DNA from: MWBF01 sp964614645
Lineage (GTDB): Bacteria > Chloroflexota > Anaerolineae > CG2-30-64-16
NCBI GenBank assembly: GCA_964614645.1
Contig: CAZTMA010000005.1
Span: 1 to 64,000, forward strand
Direction of reading: 5' to 3'
DNA: 64,000 bases
Of this stretch, positions 63,882 through 64,000 are shown one piece after another (the first letter of the stretch is position 1; the number at the start of each line of letters is the position of its first letter). The position numbers and the translations under genes are program-made. Below the pieces are notes generated by a model. The model was not told where the DNA came from and did not search any database. It saw only the letters and a program-made list of their open reading frames with translations.

Positions 63882-64000
63882 TCAGGCGCGCGCGTGCCCG
63901 TTCTGGCGGACGCGCACCGGCTCATACAGCCGGTTGCGCAGGTCGTTCACGGTGCGGGCAAGATCGGGGTCGTTGTCCAGCTCGCTGCTCACCCGCTCAC
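63882..64000 (-). CDS. dnaA: Chromosomal replication initiator DnaA, C-terminal end (cut by window edge)
   Basis: Only the last 38 codons are visible, read from the minus strand. They match the end of DnaA domain IV, SSELDNDPDLARTVNDLRNR followed by LYEPVRVRQNGHARA, where DnaA proteins usually have a helix of the form ELLETDPELRRxIEELRERL. The stop TGA is at 63882-63884. The gene points toward the DnaA-box array, so its 3' end, not its promoter, adjoins the candidate origin. The short length limits certainty, but the DnaA boxes next to it support the call. Confidence 0.8.
   Translation of the reverse strand, partial: ERVSSELDNDPDLARTVNDLRNRLYEPVRVRQNGHARA

Overview
The window is GC-rich bacterial chromosome with almost no spare DNA. 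It most likely comes from the Chloroflexota, near Anaerolineae or Caldilineae. That placement is inference. It rests on a short EF-Ts, a paired DUF951 and RNase D, a secreted protein with a Thr/Pro tail ending in an LPLV-type motif, very frequent GTG/TTG starts, and many short tandem or inverted oligonucleotide repeats between genes.

Layout. 1-4.0 kb (minus): a probable S-adenosylmethionine (SAM) recycling operon, mtnA - orphan DNA methyltransferase - adenosine kinase - ahcY, led by a consensus promoter, a SAM-I riboswitch and an intrinsic terminator. 4.0-8.9 kb (minus): ruvA-ruvC-yebC, pyrG with a terminator in its leader, and a SpoU/TrmH RNA methyltransferase. 9.1-15.4 kb (plus): an exonuclease-DinG helicase fusion, efp, tRNA-Thr(CGT), a ResB-like protein and a degenerate CcsA-like partner. 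15.4-31.2 kb (plus): udk and then a polysaccharide locus (WbpD/WbpE/WbpI-type sugar nucleotide genes, acetyltransferase, flippase, five glycosyltransferases, an O-antigen-ligase/TPR fusion, a WecA-type phosphotransferase), mostly coupled by 1-4 nt overlaps.

31.2-35.3 kb (plus): two cyclophilins, two membrane proteins and RNase Z. 35.3-38.1 kb (minus): a Trm112-like protein and a large secreted repeat protein. 38.3-48.6 kb (plus): rpsB-tsf-pyrH-frr-uppS-cdsA, two MFS transporters, glpX, RNase D and DUF951. 48.6-55.8 kb (plus): the classic origin-proximal set rpmH-rnpA-yidD-yidC-jag, then pfkB-parA-parB and an amidohydrolase. 55.9-60.7 kb (minus): a methyltransferase, selB, a coiled-coil protein and phoU. 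60.9-63.7 kb (plus): a tandem RAM-like protein, a zinc ribbon protein, a glycosyltransferase and a Wzz-like protein. 63.65-64 kb: three perfect DnaA boxes, a bidirectional terminator and the 3' end of dnaA on the minus strand.

How it works together. The left end recovers the products of methylation and methylthioadenosine chemistry and appears to shut off when SAM is plentiful. The middle builds and exports an envelope polysaccharide probably containing a diacetamido-uronic acid. The right end holds translation, membrane-insertion and chromosome-segregation genes next to a candidate replication origin. The strongest leads are the SAM riboswitch operon with its embedded DNA methyltransferase, the origin candidate with unusual gene orientation, terminators in the leaders of pyrG, efp and rpmH, and heptad repeats that have become in-frame protein sequence.
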